NCBI GenBank assembly: GCA_938743325.2 | Contig: OW568886.1 | Coordinates: forward strand, 124,001-188,000 | From: Pycnococcus provasolii | Taxonomy: Eukaryota; Chlorophyta; Pseudoscourfieldiophyceae; Pseudoscourfieldiales; Pycnococcaceae | Length of the DNA stretch: 64,000 nt | Direction of reading: 5' to 3' | Notes under the pieces: generated by a model | What the model was told of the DNA's origin: nothing | Database searches by the model: none | Seen by the model: only the letters and a program-made list of their open reading frames with translations | Shown: piece after piece, positions 19,301 through 29,489 of the stretch | How positions within the stretch are numbered: position 1 is the stretch's first letter | How the letters are laid out: each line of letters opens with the position of its first letter | Position numbers and translations under genes: made by a program

Positions 19301-22300
19301 GCGGATGTGGTCACGGATGTTGATTTGGTTGGTCCCCGAATCGATTTGCGCGCTCCGCCGACCTTCGAGATGCCCTTCGTTTTCGTCTTTGGGAGCATAC
19401 CCGTGAACGACTCGCCATTTGCCGCCGGGCCCTTGGAGCCTTGTTCTGGTTTTCTCTCCAATGAGCGCTTTCCCTATTGCATTGCCAAGGCAACGGATGC
19501 CGTGGACGGTGATGTATCACGGTCAATATTGGTGACCAGTGACTCAGCTGGCTGCACGCCTAAAGCTCTCAGGGAAGGATCGTGCGTTCCTGGTACCCAC
19601 AATTTCGAGTTGTCAGCATTAGATGACGATGGCAACGTTGGGAAATTCAATCGCCTCATTTCTATCAAGATTGTTGAAGGTCGTGAAGATCGCTTCGTGC
19701 TGTTTCAAACCATGCATGCGGAAGTACCTGGCACTGAGCAGTGCCGCCGTGTAGTGGATCCTCTTGAGCCTGAAAGCGGTGATGTTCGTGAAAGTGTGGC
19801 TGGTTCGTTGGGTGTTGGCACTACACGTGGCCACGTTCGCGTAAAAAGTTGCATTCCGTCTGTGAACGATGGCAAGGACGTTTTACGCATCGTGGTATCT
19901 GTGGTGGTTGAGCGCGACTCAGTCGTCACTGGTGGAACGCGACATCTCCTGCAGGGAGGGGCGTCTTTGGTAGCGCTGAAGAAGGGAAAAGAAGGGCCCT
20001 CGGCAACCGGTCCAGAGGCTGACGCGGTTCGTCTTCGAGGGCTTATTACGTCTGCAAATGATCTTGTTGATCGGCTGACCACACCTGAATATGACGTCAA
20101 AGCATCCGCTCAAGCAGCGACGGACATTGAAGCCCAGGCTGCAAGTTCAAGCGAACTGGCCAATCACATTACAAATGTCACCGGTAATGTGCGCTCGGGA
20201 TTGGATGCAGCGGATAAATCCGCTGAGATGTTGCGTGAGCTCACAGAGCTCCTTGTCCGCGAAGAGAATGCCGCGCGTGAGGCACAGATGGAACCCCAAA
20301 GTGTTCTCACTCTGCAGGAGCGGGCAGACCGCCTAGAGGCTTCTCTGCGTACCTTCATCGAATCGGCGAATTTCATAACTTACGGTGAAGGCTCACGACG
20401 GGATCGCAAGATATGCGATCGAGGTGTCGACGGCTCACGGATGACGTACTATAATCTGAAAGCACTGATGTCACAGTCTGAGGGAGACCGCAACGACAGC
20501 GATGATGACGATGTGCAGGTACAAAAGGAAGATGGCGCGTCAGATCCTTCGCGCCGATCTTTTCAGCCAGGCCGCAAGCTTCTTCGAGTTGCTGCAAAAG
20601 GCAAGAAGGCAGCCGTTGAACAGATAAAAAGTGACGGAGTTACCAGCCTGCCAGATAGCATTTGGGCAGGATATAATGCGCTTTCTTCACAATTAGCGGA
20701 CATTGAGGCGCAACTAGATTCAGATTCTAAGAATGTCCTGTACGATGGGTACACGCGTGCAAGATACATAGGTGCGACAGATAAACTTCGTATCATCGGT
20801 GGCATTCACATCTCACAGCGACGCCATGAGATTCCCAACGGCTGTCCGCGCGAAAAGCGAGGGACTCGATTTAATCATCTTGTGCGCAGTGAATTCTGCG
20901 GAAACAAGAGCGCAGGAATCGGATACGGTCGAGAACCATTCGTATCTAAGCTAGAAGTCCCGCCGATTGTCCTATCCGCGCTTGAGGGATTAGTCCCTCC
21001 GCAAGCCGACGCCACCAATGTCGGTTTGTACCAACCAGCTTTGGGTGCTTTCGTCGATGCATTCTATCGTGAAACAGAGCTTGCGCCCGATAATACATCA
21101 TATGCATTCTACCGAAGCGACTACGAGCCGTCTCAATGGCAGCAATGGCAGAAGCAGACGAGTCATCAAGATGCCTCTTTCGATGTGTACCTTTCCACGA
21201 CGCTAATGCGAAATCGTGCTGATCTGCTAATGTGGTACCTTCTCTTAGCTCGATATGTTGATCCCTACACAAGGGATGTCACGATTCGCATACCCATGCA
21301 TAGCACGAACGACAACATGCTTGTCGATGTGAAGATTACTTTCAAGTATCTTAAATCTGGCAAATTTGTCACTTCGTCCGTCGTGAGGAGGATCAACATT
21401 AATTACTGGTTTGACGGGCAACTCAAGAATCTGCTGATGTTCCTGGGCGAGATGATGGTGGCGATCGTCGCAACAAAGCTAGCGTACGATCTTGGACGCT
21501 CCACGATACGCGAGTTACATGAAGCCGCCAACGCCCTCGAGAGGCAGGCGAGAATGCGCGTGCATGTCAATCTTCGTCTGATTCACATCACAGACCAGTA
21601 CTGGGACGCCGTTATCCAGCTTTTCAATGCGTTCGTGCCAATGCTTCTGGTCCTTGCCATGGCCCTTCGGTGCTTCGTCATGTTTACTCATTTGCGCAAA
21701 TTCCAATACGCGAATCATTACAAGTGGTATGACGGAGAAGGTTCTTCTCAGATGCGTATTCTATTACCGAAACGCGACGCGCCTCTTGAAAGTCCGCCTG
21801 AAGGTTATCCTCGTGGCTCTTTTCGCCACACGCTTGCGCCGGATCCGTCAGAGAAAGATGCAAACCTTAAGATGATCGATGATATCGACACGATAGGCAG
21901 GTATGCCGACTTTGGCACATTCATGGCGGTGCCTGTGTTTGTGTTCGCATTGATACTGCTAATGAACAGCCTTGGTCGAATGCCAGGGTTTATGCCGTTC
22001 ATCGGCTCGATTTCGCGCGGGGCTCCGGCGTTGATAGCGCTGGCCATCGTTTTCGCCATTTGTCTTTTGGTGTGCGCCGCCGGCATGCATTTCACGCTCG
22101 GCACAGATATTGAAGTTCATTCTAGATATCTTTCGTCGTTTGATGGCCTTGCTGCTTTCATCTTCGGTGATCCTGAGGCGATGTTGTACGCCACTCTAAC
22201 AAGGAAAGAGGATGGACATTTGCCAATGGTGATCGAGAACGTGACGATTTTTGTGTACATCATCATCTTTTCCATACTGACGGTATTCATTTTGTTCCAG

Positions 22301-24001
22301 TTTGTTTTGGCAATTATCACCGATTCCTTTGGGGCGGAAAGATTGAATCGCGAAAGACGCGTGAATTTCCTTGCAAGCAACGAGACGAAGCAGGATGTTA
22401 TCGCGAAGTCGACTCTCGAAGACATGACTCTTCCCCGTCACCTTCACGCATTGCTTTACGCTATGGGTCTGAATCGTCTTTCTGCCTATGTGATTCAGCC
22501 AAAGGCAAAGAAGCGGACTGCTCGACCAGTTAAAAGAAGATATTCGGCAGAGGAGGTGTTTGGTCCAGATTCCTCGTATATCAAGAAGCAAGGCGGTGGT
22601 ATGAAGTCATTCTCTGCAGCAGCGCACACGCTTATAGACGCCATGAGATTTGCTCGCAAGCTAGAAGGATTACTAGCCGGAGAGGATCTGGAGCAAAAGA
22701 GCATTGCGCAACTCCATTCGAATATTCTATTTTCTGAGAAGAATTCTGAGAATGCTAACGAGCCATCGACTGATAAAGTGCCTGACTCGACTGAAAGTGA
22801 CGATCTCTTTTCTGAGAAGAATTCTGAGAAGGATAACGAGCCATCGACTGATAAAATGACTGACTCGACTGAAAGTGTCGTCGTCGATACTCACGTGATT
22901 TCTGTGAAGGTGGATGATGATCGTGATGATGATCATGATCGTGATCGTGATGTTCCAATTATCATGGATGTGTTGACCAAATCGGACATTGGCGCCACGC
23001 CTCAAAATAAAGTCGATGATTCAGAGGAGACAATGCAAGATGCGAAGGAGACAATGCAAGATGCAAAGAAGACGACGCAGAACCTCGCGACCACGACAGG
23101 GCATTCCGTTAACGAAAAGCGGAGAAGTCGACGTATGAGGAGGTTGACGTTAGGATCTTCGTTTGCAGAGATGCCTTTCTGGCGCTATATGAATATAAAT
23201 GAGGTGAACCGCTACGAAGTGAGCATTCCAAACTTGCCTGCACTTGGCAATGTCGGTGTTCGTTTAATGGGCAAGATCCTCGAAAAGGTGCACGAGACAT
23301 CAGCTGTTATCGAGCATAACGAGCACGCTGTTGCATGGGCCACTCACAAGTCCGAAACGGCCGGCTTTATTCGGCAATTGATCTCATCGTGGAACAAAAT
23401 GGCTACCAAAACGTTGGGTGGCGGCAGCTTGGGCACAGTAGAGCAGCTTCTGTTTCTATTTGCTTTGCAGAACGATCGCTTCGATCTTCGCAGGTACCAC
23501 ACCCTTAAGCATGCCCATCTGCAGCAAATTGTGGAACGCACATTCGTGCTTTTAGCAGACCGTGTTGTCCACGATCTTGGTGGAAATCCTGGCTCAGAAT
23601 TAGAAGGCGATAATGTAAGTAGAGTTGTGAAGGCGTGTCTCATCCGTGCGCGCGACAATACGAGAGGCATCACGTTGTCGACGCGCATGATGATGGAGCA
23701 TGGCGCAATTTTGAAGACTGCCGTGAAAAGCAGAAAGGCATTCCGTCTACTTGAAGCAAAGCGTGGTGCACGACTGAAGCCGCTGCGCCGTGCGAATTCC
23801 ATGGAGATGACACTTTTAGATATATGGCGCGACTTGAAAAAAGTTTTTTGTGGAGTGGAAAGAATTGAGTACCATGAACGCCAAGTGATGGCGGAAAAGA
23901 CGTACCACATGTGGGCGGAAGACGAGGAGGCTGATTACGACGATGTGATTATATCGTCGCGCATTGCAAGATCTCGTGGTGTAGCATTGCATAATAAATA
24001 G
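13217..24001 (+). CDS. Giant polycystin-like (PKD2/TRPP) channel with multidomain extracellular loop, ~3,594 aa, single exon
   Basis: The start is ATG 13217 (MPRVKVGGALSKRK). One uninterrupted reading frame of 10.8 kb runs to TAG 23999-24001. Residues ~81-101 form a first membrane helix followed by polycystin-like sequence (SKFMLESLPKYTGELTDVTS, WLKYAI), then an LNR-like Cys motif (CGDGVCEAPYEFPAYAGFGC). Next come a PPPPFPDS repeat tract (~390-560), a C-type lectin-like domain (~583-697), a second lectin-like module (FFSHKARCADSGG ... AWIGWNDI), further Pro-rich linkers, and about five Ig/HYR-like beta modules (~1450-2150, for example EPPVITLVGS and YSVQDSAGN). A coiled segment follows. The polycystin TOP-like region (YTRARYIGATDKLRIIGGIH) comes next, then membrane helices from ~2736, a pore region (FDGLAAFIFGDPEA, ~2975) and a last helix (~3006-3040). 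The tail is charged and cytosolic. Polycystins are Ca2+-permeable cation channels of cilia and cell surfaces; the lectin and Ig modules suggest ligand or matrix sensing. Confidence 0.88.
14390..14888. repeat. Coding minisatellite (24-bp PPPPFPDS units)
   Basis: Tandem 24-bp units encode PPPPFPDS, alternating irregularly with STSALFPD/N units, inside the polycystin reading frame. Units are nearly identical at DNA level, indicating recent expansion; all changes keep the frame. Confidence 0.9.
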
Positions 24002-24062
24002 TAATTAATTGTAATCACGATCGTTAAACAGATTATACATTCCATTACCTGCTTGAAACAGC

Positions 24063-24103
24063 AACAAACAAACAAACAAACAAACAAACAAACAAACAAA
24101 CAA
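24063..24103. repeat. (CAAA)n microsatellite
   Basis: About ten CAAA tetramers lie in the 120-bp gap between the convergent polycystin and J-protein genes, in their 3' UTR region. Confidence 0.95.
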
Positions 24104-24121
24104 TTATTACACAACTTTTTA

Positions 24122-26146
24122 TTAACGAACTTGGATAATACCCGAGTTGACGAGCTTCTGTATCTTCGCAGCCACGCCAGGGTCCTGCATATGTGTCTGT
24201 GCAGCCTTGGGATCCTCCTGCTGCATATCATCAAGAACCTGCCGCATTTCCGGGTCACTCAGAATGTTCTGCACCTCAGGTTTTGCCATCGCACGCTCCT
24301 GCATCGAGCAGATCTCCTCCTCGCTCATCTCGCCGCGGTTCGCCTTGTTGATGTGCTCGACGCAACGACGAACTCCATCCTTGCACTCTTCGTTCGACAC
24401 GTCGATATCAAGCCCATTTTGGTACGATGCGAGCGCGTCGTCGTAGTCCTTCAGAAAGAACTCGGCGGCAGCCTTACGCGAGTATCCCTTGACGAAGTCA
24501 GGCGCAATCTCGATGCACAGGTCTGCATCCTTCAGCGCCTCGTTGAGCGAGAACATCTTCGTGTAGCACGCCGCGCGATTGCTGTAGATGAGGTGGCGAC
24601 CTTCGCCGTCTGGCCCGAGACGCTTGAGAGCCTCGGTGTAGTGCTCCACGGCGGCGGGGTAGTCGGCACCCTTGAAGCACTCATTTCCCTTCGCCTTCTC
24701 CTCCGCCGCCAGCTCCGGATTAATGTACGTCTTCTCCTCCGCAGGCACATGTACAGGCGGATTGTCGTGCGAGCTGGCGATTGTCGCCACTGGCGCAGTG
24801 TCAAGCACATCCTTCGCCTGTGGCGCCAGCGTCCACCGGCGATTCTCGCTTGGTGGTGCGCACCGCAGCATAAGCATCATTGCTCCTCTCAGGGAGACGT
24901 TTGCAGCGTCTGCCGGGTCTGGCATTCCTTCGCCCACTATCGCCATCTCCTCAACACCCCCGCATCCTCCGCGGCGCAGCCCACCGGCAAGAACGTTGAA
25001 GACGGCGCGTCGGGCGTGCTTCGATCCGCCGTCCGCGCCGCCGTCACGGAAAGAAGGCGCGCGGAAAGCGGCGCCGCCAGACGCCTGTGAGTCCGCCTGA
25101 AATGACGCGCTGCGGCTGAGCACCACCACGTCCCTCCAGCAGAGCACATCCTCCGCGCACTCGCCGTGCGCCGAAGAAGGCCAAGCCGTCAGCCTCACCT
25201 CCAGGTCCCTCGTACCGCGCCTCTTAAAGTACGCGTGCCTTGCACTTCGCAGCGTGAAGCTCGCGTCGCCAGGCAGCGTGTCAACGTACTCGTTGCCCTC
25301 CCCGGGGAAGTCGAGGCACTGCCCGTCTACCGCGCCTTTCCTCACAACCAGGTGAAACTGCTTCCGCTCCTCGTACGACTGGCCCGTCGAGTCCACCTGC
25401 TGCCTGTTTTTCTCCACCGTGATGGTAACGCCGTCGTGCATCTCCTCGAGGGACAGCTGCACCTCCGCGGTGATGGTTGGAGGCTTTACAGTCTTCTGCT
25501 TCGCGCGGCGAAGGCGCGACATCTCACCCGCCCCGCGCGACATGAGCCGCTGCTCTTCCGCGCTGAGAACTGGCCGACTTCCAGGTCCGTGCGTCTCGAT
25601 GTGGTCGCGCGTTTTGTCGTAGAGCGCGCGCATAGCATCGTCGACGAGTACGTCGTGCGCGACTTGCAGCTTCTGGAACTGCTCGCGCATGAAGGTGCGC
25701 TGCTCGTCGCTCGCGTTCGGAGGCGCCTTGTCTGGGTGGTATGCGAGCGCGTGCTTTCGGAACGCGCGGCGAATTTCCTCGGTGCTGCACGCACGATCAA
25801 GCTGCAGGAGCTTGTAGTAGTCGACGTCGGGGTCGAAGCGGTCGACGATGCGCCTCGCTTCGCCGCTCGCCTCGAGCTCCGCCTTGGCAGCCTCCGCGTC
25901 CTTCTTGCGCTGCTCCGGCGTTCTGTAGTTGCTCCCCTCTCTCTTCCTCCGTTCCGCCTCCCTCTCATCTTCCTTCGCCTTCGCCTTGGCCGCCTCTCGT
26001 GCCGCCTCCTCCATGAACCTGCGAAAGGCGTCCGGGTCGATGACGCGCGCGACGTGGTTTCCGCCGCTGCGCGCATGCCTGCGCCTGTTGATTTCCTCGT
26101 TGCGTTCCGCGACTGACAAGTTGTCGTCCAGTAGAGTGAGGGACAT
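24122..26146 (-). CDS. J-domain protein fused to HOP/STI1 C-terminal TPR-DP2 region
   Basis: Start ATG 26146 (MSLTLLDDNLSVAERNEEIN), 674 aa; the in-frame stretch upstream to 26242 looks non-coding. A charged N-terminal helix (residues ~35-100) precedes a J domain (109-180) with the HPD motif at ~137-139 (HALAYHPDK). A DnaJ C-terminal-like beta domain follows (~225-345, for example VQLSLEEMHDGVTITVEKNR and ARHAYFKRRGTRDLEVRL). The last ~190 residues are TPR2B plus DP2 of the Hsp70-Hsp90 organising protein: EEKAKGNECFKGADYPAAVE, LIYSNRAACYTKMF, FVKGYSRKAAAEFFLKDYDD, then AKPEVQNILSDPEMRQVLDD and VAAKIQKLVNSGIIQVR, which is how HOP proteins end. The protein joins an Hsp70 ATPase stimulator to an Hsp70/Hsp90 tail-binding and client-transfer module. 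It is probably cytosolic. Confidence 0.9.
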   Translation of the reverse strand: MSLTLLDDNLSVAERNEEINRRRHARSGGNHVARVIDPDAFRRFMEEAAREAAKAKAKEDEREAERRKREGSNYRTPEQRKKDAEAAKAELEASGEARRIVDRFDPDVDYYKLLQLDRACSTEEIRRAFRKHALAYHPDKAPPNASDEQRTFMREQFQKLQVAHDVLVDDAMRALYDKTRDHIETHGPGSRPVLSAEEQRLMSRGAGEMSRLRRAKQKTVKPPTITAEVQLSLEEMHDGVTITVEKNRQQVDSTGQSYEERKQFHLVVRKGAVDGQCLDFPGEGNEYVDTLPGDASFTLRSARHAYFKRRGTRDLEVRLTAWPSSAHGECAEDVLCWRDVVVLSRSASFQADSQASGGAAFRAPSFRDGGADGGSKHARRAVFNVLAGGLRRGGCGGVEEMAIVGEGMPDPADAANVSLRGAMMLMLRCAPPSENRRWTLAPQAKDVLDTAPVATIASSHDNPPVHVPAEEKTYINPELAAEEKAKGNECFKGADYPAAVEHYTEALKRLGPDGEGRHLIYSNRAACYTKMFSLNEALKDADLCIEIAPDFVKGYSRKAAAEFFLKDYDDALASYQNGLDIDVSNEECKDGVRRCVEHINKANRGEMSEEEICSMQERAMAKPEVQNILSDPEMRQVLDDMQQEDPKAAQTHMQDPGVAAKIQKLVNSGIIQVR

Positions 26147-26368
26147 GGTATGGTAGACTACTGTGATGACTGATGAATGGTAACGGCGGGGCGTAGAATG
26201 CATGCATTGTAACGGACAACGCAATAAAAAAAGAAAAGGCAAGTCTGGGTTTGTTTTTTTTTGGGGGGGGGGGGGGGTTGCGGGACCGGGAATTTATTAG
26301 GGCCTACTTAGTGTAGAAGGAGCCCTCGGGATTCACGTCTTCGGTCCTCGCCTCCCTCCGAGTCATTG

Positions 26369-27337
26369 ATGAGTCTCGCGTACGATGCCCTGCGTGTCTT
26401 CGTCAACTGGCAGCGTGAACGTAGATTACACAAGGTGCGGGAGCGGAAACAAGCCGCGCGAAAAGCAACTGGACTGCTCGCAGCTGCAGGTGGCGGCTAT
26501 TTTGACGTAGGAGGTACCTCGTCAGCGATACGAGTCGACGGCAGTATCGCGTGCTGGGGCCACAACGATCGCGGCCAGGCGCCTCGTGCTGGCGGCGTTC
26601 CGGGCAACTTCGTCGCAATCGCTGCGGGTGCGCACCACTCTTTGGCGCTACGAGTCGACGGCAGCATCGCGTGCTGGGGAGACAACAATCGCGGCCAGGC
26701 GCCTCGTGCTGGCGTTCCGGGCAACTTCGTCGCAATCGCTGCGGGTGCTGCGCACTCTTTGGCGCTACGAGTCGACGGCAGTATCGCGTGTTGGGGAGAC
26801 AACGATCGCGGCGAAGCCCCTCCCGACGGCATTCCGGGCAACTTCGTCGCAACCGCGGCGGGTGCTGCGCACTCTTTGGCGCTACGAGTCGACGGCAGTA
26901 TCGCGTGCTGGGGCCGCAACGATCTCGGCCAGGCACCTCCCGACGGCGTTCCAGGCAACTTCGTCGCAATCGCCGCGAGTGACATCCACTCTTTGGCGCT
27001 ACGAGTCGACGGCAGTGTCGCGTGCTGGGGATATAACGAGAACGGCCAAGCACCTCCCGACGGCGTTACGGGCGACTTCGTCGCAATCGCTGCCGGTATT
27101 TGGCACTCCTTAGCGCTACGAGTCGACGGCAGTGTCGCGTGCTGGGGAGACAACAGGTTTGGCCGGGCACCTCCCGCTGGCGTTCCGGGCAACTTCGTCG
27201 CAATCGCGGCGGGTGCTGCGCACTCTTTGGCGCTAGGAGCCGACGGCAGTATCGCGTGTTGGGGAGACAACGATCGCGGCCAGGCCCCTCCCGACGGCGT
27301 CTCTGGTCCATTCAGGGTTACGCACGCGAATTTGTAA
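26369..27337 (+). CDS. RCC1-type seven-repeat protein, copy 1
   Basis: Start ATG 26369 (MSLAYDALRVF). A short N-terminal helix (VNWQRERRLHKVRERKQAAR) is followed by seven ~39-residue repeats, each with the pattern SLALRVDGSIACWGDN, then GQAPP, GVPGNFVAIAAG and H. WG at a fixed place and the G-rich turns are typical of RCC1 beta-propeller blades (short RCC1_2 form), so a seven-bladed propeller is likely. Repeat units are almost identical at DNA level, evidence of recent tandem expansion. Function is unknown; RCC1 propellers serve as exchange factors or protein-binding scaffolds. A diverged relative with the same layout is at 40852-41913. Confidence 0.8.
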   Translation: MSLAYDALRVFVNWQRERRLHKVRERKQAARKATGLLAAAGGGYFDVGGTSSAIRVDGSIACWGHNDRGQAPRAGGVPGNFVAIAAGAHHSLALRVDGSIACWGDNNRGQAPRAGVPGNFVAIAAGAAHSLALRVDGSIACWGDNDRGEAPPDGIPGNFVATAAGAAHSLALRVDGSIACWGRNDLGQAPPDGVPGNFVAIAASDIHSLALRVDGSVACWGYNENGQAPPDGVTGDFVAIAAGIWHSLALRVDGSVACWGDNRFGRAPPAGVPGNFVAIAAGAAHSLALGADGSIACWGDNDRGQAPPDGVSGPFRVTHANL

Positions 27338-27517
27338 AACGGATTTTTGTTGACTCAACACCTCTTAGGCATGGAGAGTATGTAGTCTAAGGAATATGTG
27401 ACCTTTGCGGTAGGGAAGGAGTGAGTCTACGTTGATAGATTCTGATGCGCGTTGCGCGTTGCTCGACGTTGCTGCGCGTAGGCAACGTCTGTGAGAACAT
27501 TATTAGTGAGTGGCCTA

Positions 27518-28468
27518 CTACACTGTCTTCGTCCCAGCCACCTCCCACATAAGCATACTGCCCAACGATCTGTACGGGCGCCAGTGTTCAGTCGCCTCTA
27601 CCAACAACTTCTGACTGCGAGTGTCCACAGCCTTGTCCTTGACGGGAACGCCGTACAGCTTCGCTATCCCACGAGCGACGACGAGGTCGCCGACGGGAAG
27701 CACGTCCGCGTGGCCTAGCGTGAACATCAAAAACATGTGCACAGTCCACGGACCTATCCCACGGATCTTCACGAGCTTTTCGAACGCTTCGTCGGCACCC
27801 ATCGCACGCAGCGACGCGTCGTCGAGGTGGCTGGCGCCGCCACTCGGCACGAATTCCTCCGCGAGCGCACCGATGTATTCCAACTTGCGCTGCGACAAGC
27901 CAGCGGCACGCAGCTCGGCTTCCCTTGTCGAGCACGCAGTCTTCACGTGCGTCGGCGTGACACTGTTGTGACCACCAAGCGTCGCGACGACGCGTGTGTG
28001 AATGGTATTCGCCGCTGCGCCTGCCAACTGCTGGTAGACGACGGACCTAACGAGCGCACGGAAGCACCTATGTTCGCCGTCGTCAGCATTGGTGCCGTCT
28101 GCGTCGATTTGCTTCCCGTTGGTGCCAGCTTCTGTTTTCCCCCACCGCACGAGCAAGCGATGTGGCACACCGCACTTCTTGACAACTTCTCGCATTTTGG
28201 GGCACACCTCGCTGAGCTTCGCGATTCCCTTTCTGACAAACTCTTCGCAGTCGAGCGTCTCCTGCGAGGTTGATGGCTTACTCGTATGCAGAGCGCGTGA
28301 CGGAGGCGCGTCACCTGCACCCCCCAGCGCGCGTTCTGTCTGCGTAGTCGTCTCGGTTCGCGCACACAACCGAGTTCGTTTTGCGGGTCGCGTGGGCGTG
28401 TTTTCGAGCACTTGAGAACTCGCGGACTTGACAGCGCGCTTGACGGGCGTTGCGAGCGCCTTCATCAT
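27518..28468 (-). CDS. DNA-3-methyladenine glycosylase II (AlkA-like, HhH-GPD)
   Basis: Start ATG 28468, 316 aa. The N-terminal ~90 residues are basic and Ser/Thr-rich (possible nuclear or organelle targeting). The HhH-GPD glycosylase fold follows: FRALVRSVVYQQLAGAAANT, AGLSQRKLEYIGALAEEFV, the helix-hairpin-helix VKIRGIGPWTVHMFLMF, and GHADVLPVGDLVVARGIAKL, which holds the catalytic Asp position. Members excise alkylated purines such as 3-methyladenine, starting base excision repair. No iron-sulfur Cys cluster is seen, consistent with the AlkA/Mag group. Confidence 0.9.
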   Translation of the reverse strand: MMKALATPVKRAVKSASSQVLENTPTRPAKRTRLCARTETTTQTERALGGAGDAPPSRALHTSKPSTSQETLDCEEFVRKGIAKLSEVCPKMREVVKKCGVPHRLLVRWGKTEAGTNGKQIDADGTNADDGEHRCFRALVRSVVYQQLAGAAANTIHTRVVATLGGHNSVTPTHVKTACSTREAELRAAGLSQRKLEYIGALAEEFVPSGGASHLDDASLRAMGADEAFEKLVKIRGIGPWTVHMFLMFTLGHADVLPVGDLVVARGIAKLYGVPVKDKAVDTRSQKLLVEATEHWRPYRSLGSMLMWEVAGTKTV

Positions 28469-28608
28469 CGCTTAAGTGAGTGCGAGTTGTGACACCGGGA
28501 GGACGGGAAGGGAACAAGGCGAGAAGACAGGAAGAGGAAAAGGACGTGAGTTTGATTAGGGGTTCGATTTAGTTTAGATCTTGATTAGGGGTTCGCCGCT
28601 CCTGGTGC

Positions 28609-29034
28609 ATGCCTGACGTCACTCACTCGTCGCGTGTTTGTTTCCCCCCCCCCCATCCTCTCCATCATCCGTTCCCCTCTCGTGTGGATCCAGACGCCAT
28701 TGGTGTGTCGCCTCCTCAGCCACTCAGCATTTCTCCCTCACAATCACAAACCACCCTCAAGCCTACGCCGTTGACGGCTCCGGCTCCGGCGACGGCGAAG
28801 AAGGCGTCGCAAGACCTCGCGACCACAACACCTCCAGTGAGTGAGCCTGCAGTCACTCTGGAAGAGAAGCCGTCCGTCTGCCTCACGCAAGTGCTCGAAC
28901 TCATCAACTGCGTCACGTCGCCGAAGTACGACGAACCAGCCTGCGTCAACAAACTGAGGGCGCTGCGCGAGTGCGCGCTGAAACACGGAATCAAGCAATT
29001 CTCCACGCAGAAAAACAAAAGTCAGCAAACGTAG
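28609..29034 (+). CDS. Twin CX9C (CHCH-domain) protein, probably mitochondrial
   Basis: Start ATG 28609, 141 aa. The N-terminal half is P, S and T-rich low complexity. Near the C-terminus two helices carry exact CX9C spacing: CLTQVLELINC and CVNKLRALREC. This coiled-coil-helix fold is oxidised in the mitochondrial intermembrane space by Mia40/Erv1. Family members include respiratory-complex assembly factors and a mitoribosome subunit (mS37); the subtype is not clear. The stop lies only 6 nt before the ATG of the next gene on the same strand. Confidence 0.75.
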   Translation: MPDVTHSSRVCFPPPHPLHHPFPSRVDPDAIGVSPPQPLSISPSQSQTTLKPTPLTAPAPATAKKASQDLATTTPPVSEPAVTLEEKPSVCLTQVLELINCVTSPKYDEPACVNKLRALRECALKHGIKQFSTQKNKSQQT

Positions 29035-29040
29035 ACAGAC

Positions 29041-29424
29041 ATGTCGTGGATCTACGAGTCAAGCCCGCTGTGGAGGAGACTCGTTCACACGACGCGCGAG
29101 TCAGCCGTTAATATGGCGGCGTTCGTGGTCATCACAGGCGTTGGATCCGCATATCTCGGACAGTTCGTGATGAATCTGACGAACCCTCATGGAGCAGAGT
29201 CGCCACACCTGCGCGCTATGCTCGACAACGCGCCGCTCGACCAGCAGGTTGCTGTGCGCGTGAAGCGGGAGCGCCTTCAGGTGCTCCTCGACGACGCGCG
29301 TAGAGCAACCGAGGAGAAGGACAACTCGTCACTCACCACTCGGTGGCGAGCTGCACTGCTTGGGCGAGAGCACGGAACGGCTGGGCCTGGGACGACACTA
29401 GGCAAGACGGCGATCGATAAGTGA
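29041..29424 (+). CDS. Small single-pass membrane protein, downstream cistron of a tight pair
   Basis: 127 aa starting at ATG 29041. One hydrophobic helix (MAAFVVITGVGSAYLGQFVM) at residues ~25-45, then a charged region (VAVRVKRERLQVLLDDARRA). No family is recognised. The N-terminus (MSWIYESSPLWRRLVHTTRE) is basic and aromatic, and organellar inner-membrane location is plausible. With only 6 nt between the upstream stop and this ATG, an independent promoter would have to lie inside the upstream coding sequence; a shared bicistronic mRNA is more likely. The call of a real gene rests on codon quality, the membrane helix and the tight placement. Confidence 0.6.
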   Translation: MSWIYESSPLWRRLVHTTRESAVNMAAFVVITGVGSAYLGQFVMNLTNPHGAESPHLRAMLDNAPLDQQVAVRVKRERLQVLLDDARRATEEKDNSSLTTRWRAALLGREHGTAGPGTTLGKTAIDK

Positions 29425-29489
29425 GACTTTTGATGTAACTGAAGAAATTCGCTGAATTGAACTATATTTTATCTTTACCACGACGCACC

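Noticed and set aside
26403-27311. Several Ser/Arg-rich ORFs opposite and out of frame with the RCC1 repeats
   Set aside because: Repeated DNA gives open frames in all phases; only the plus frame with CWG blades is protein-like.
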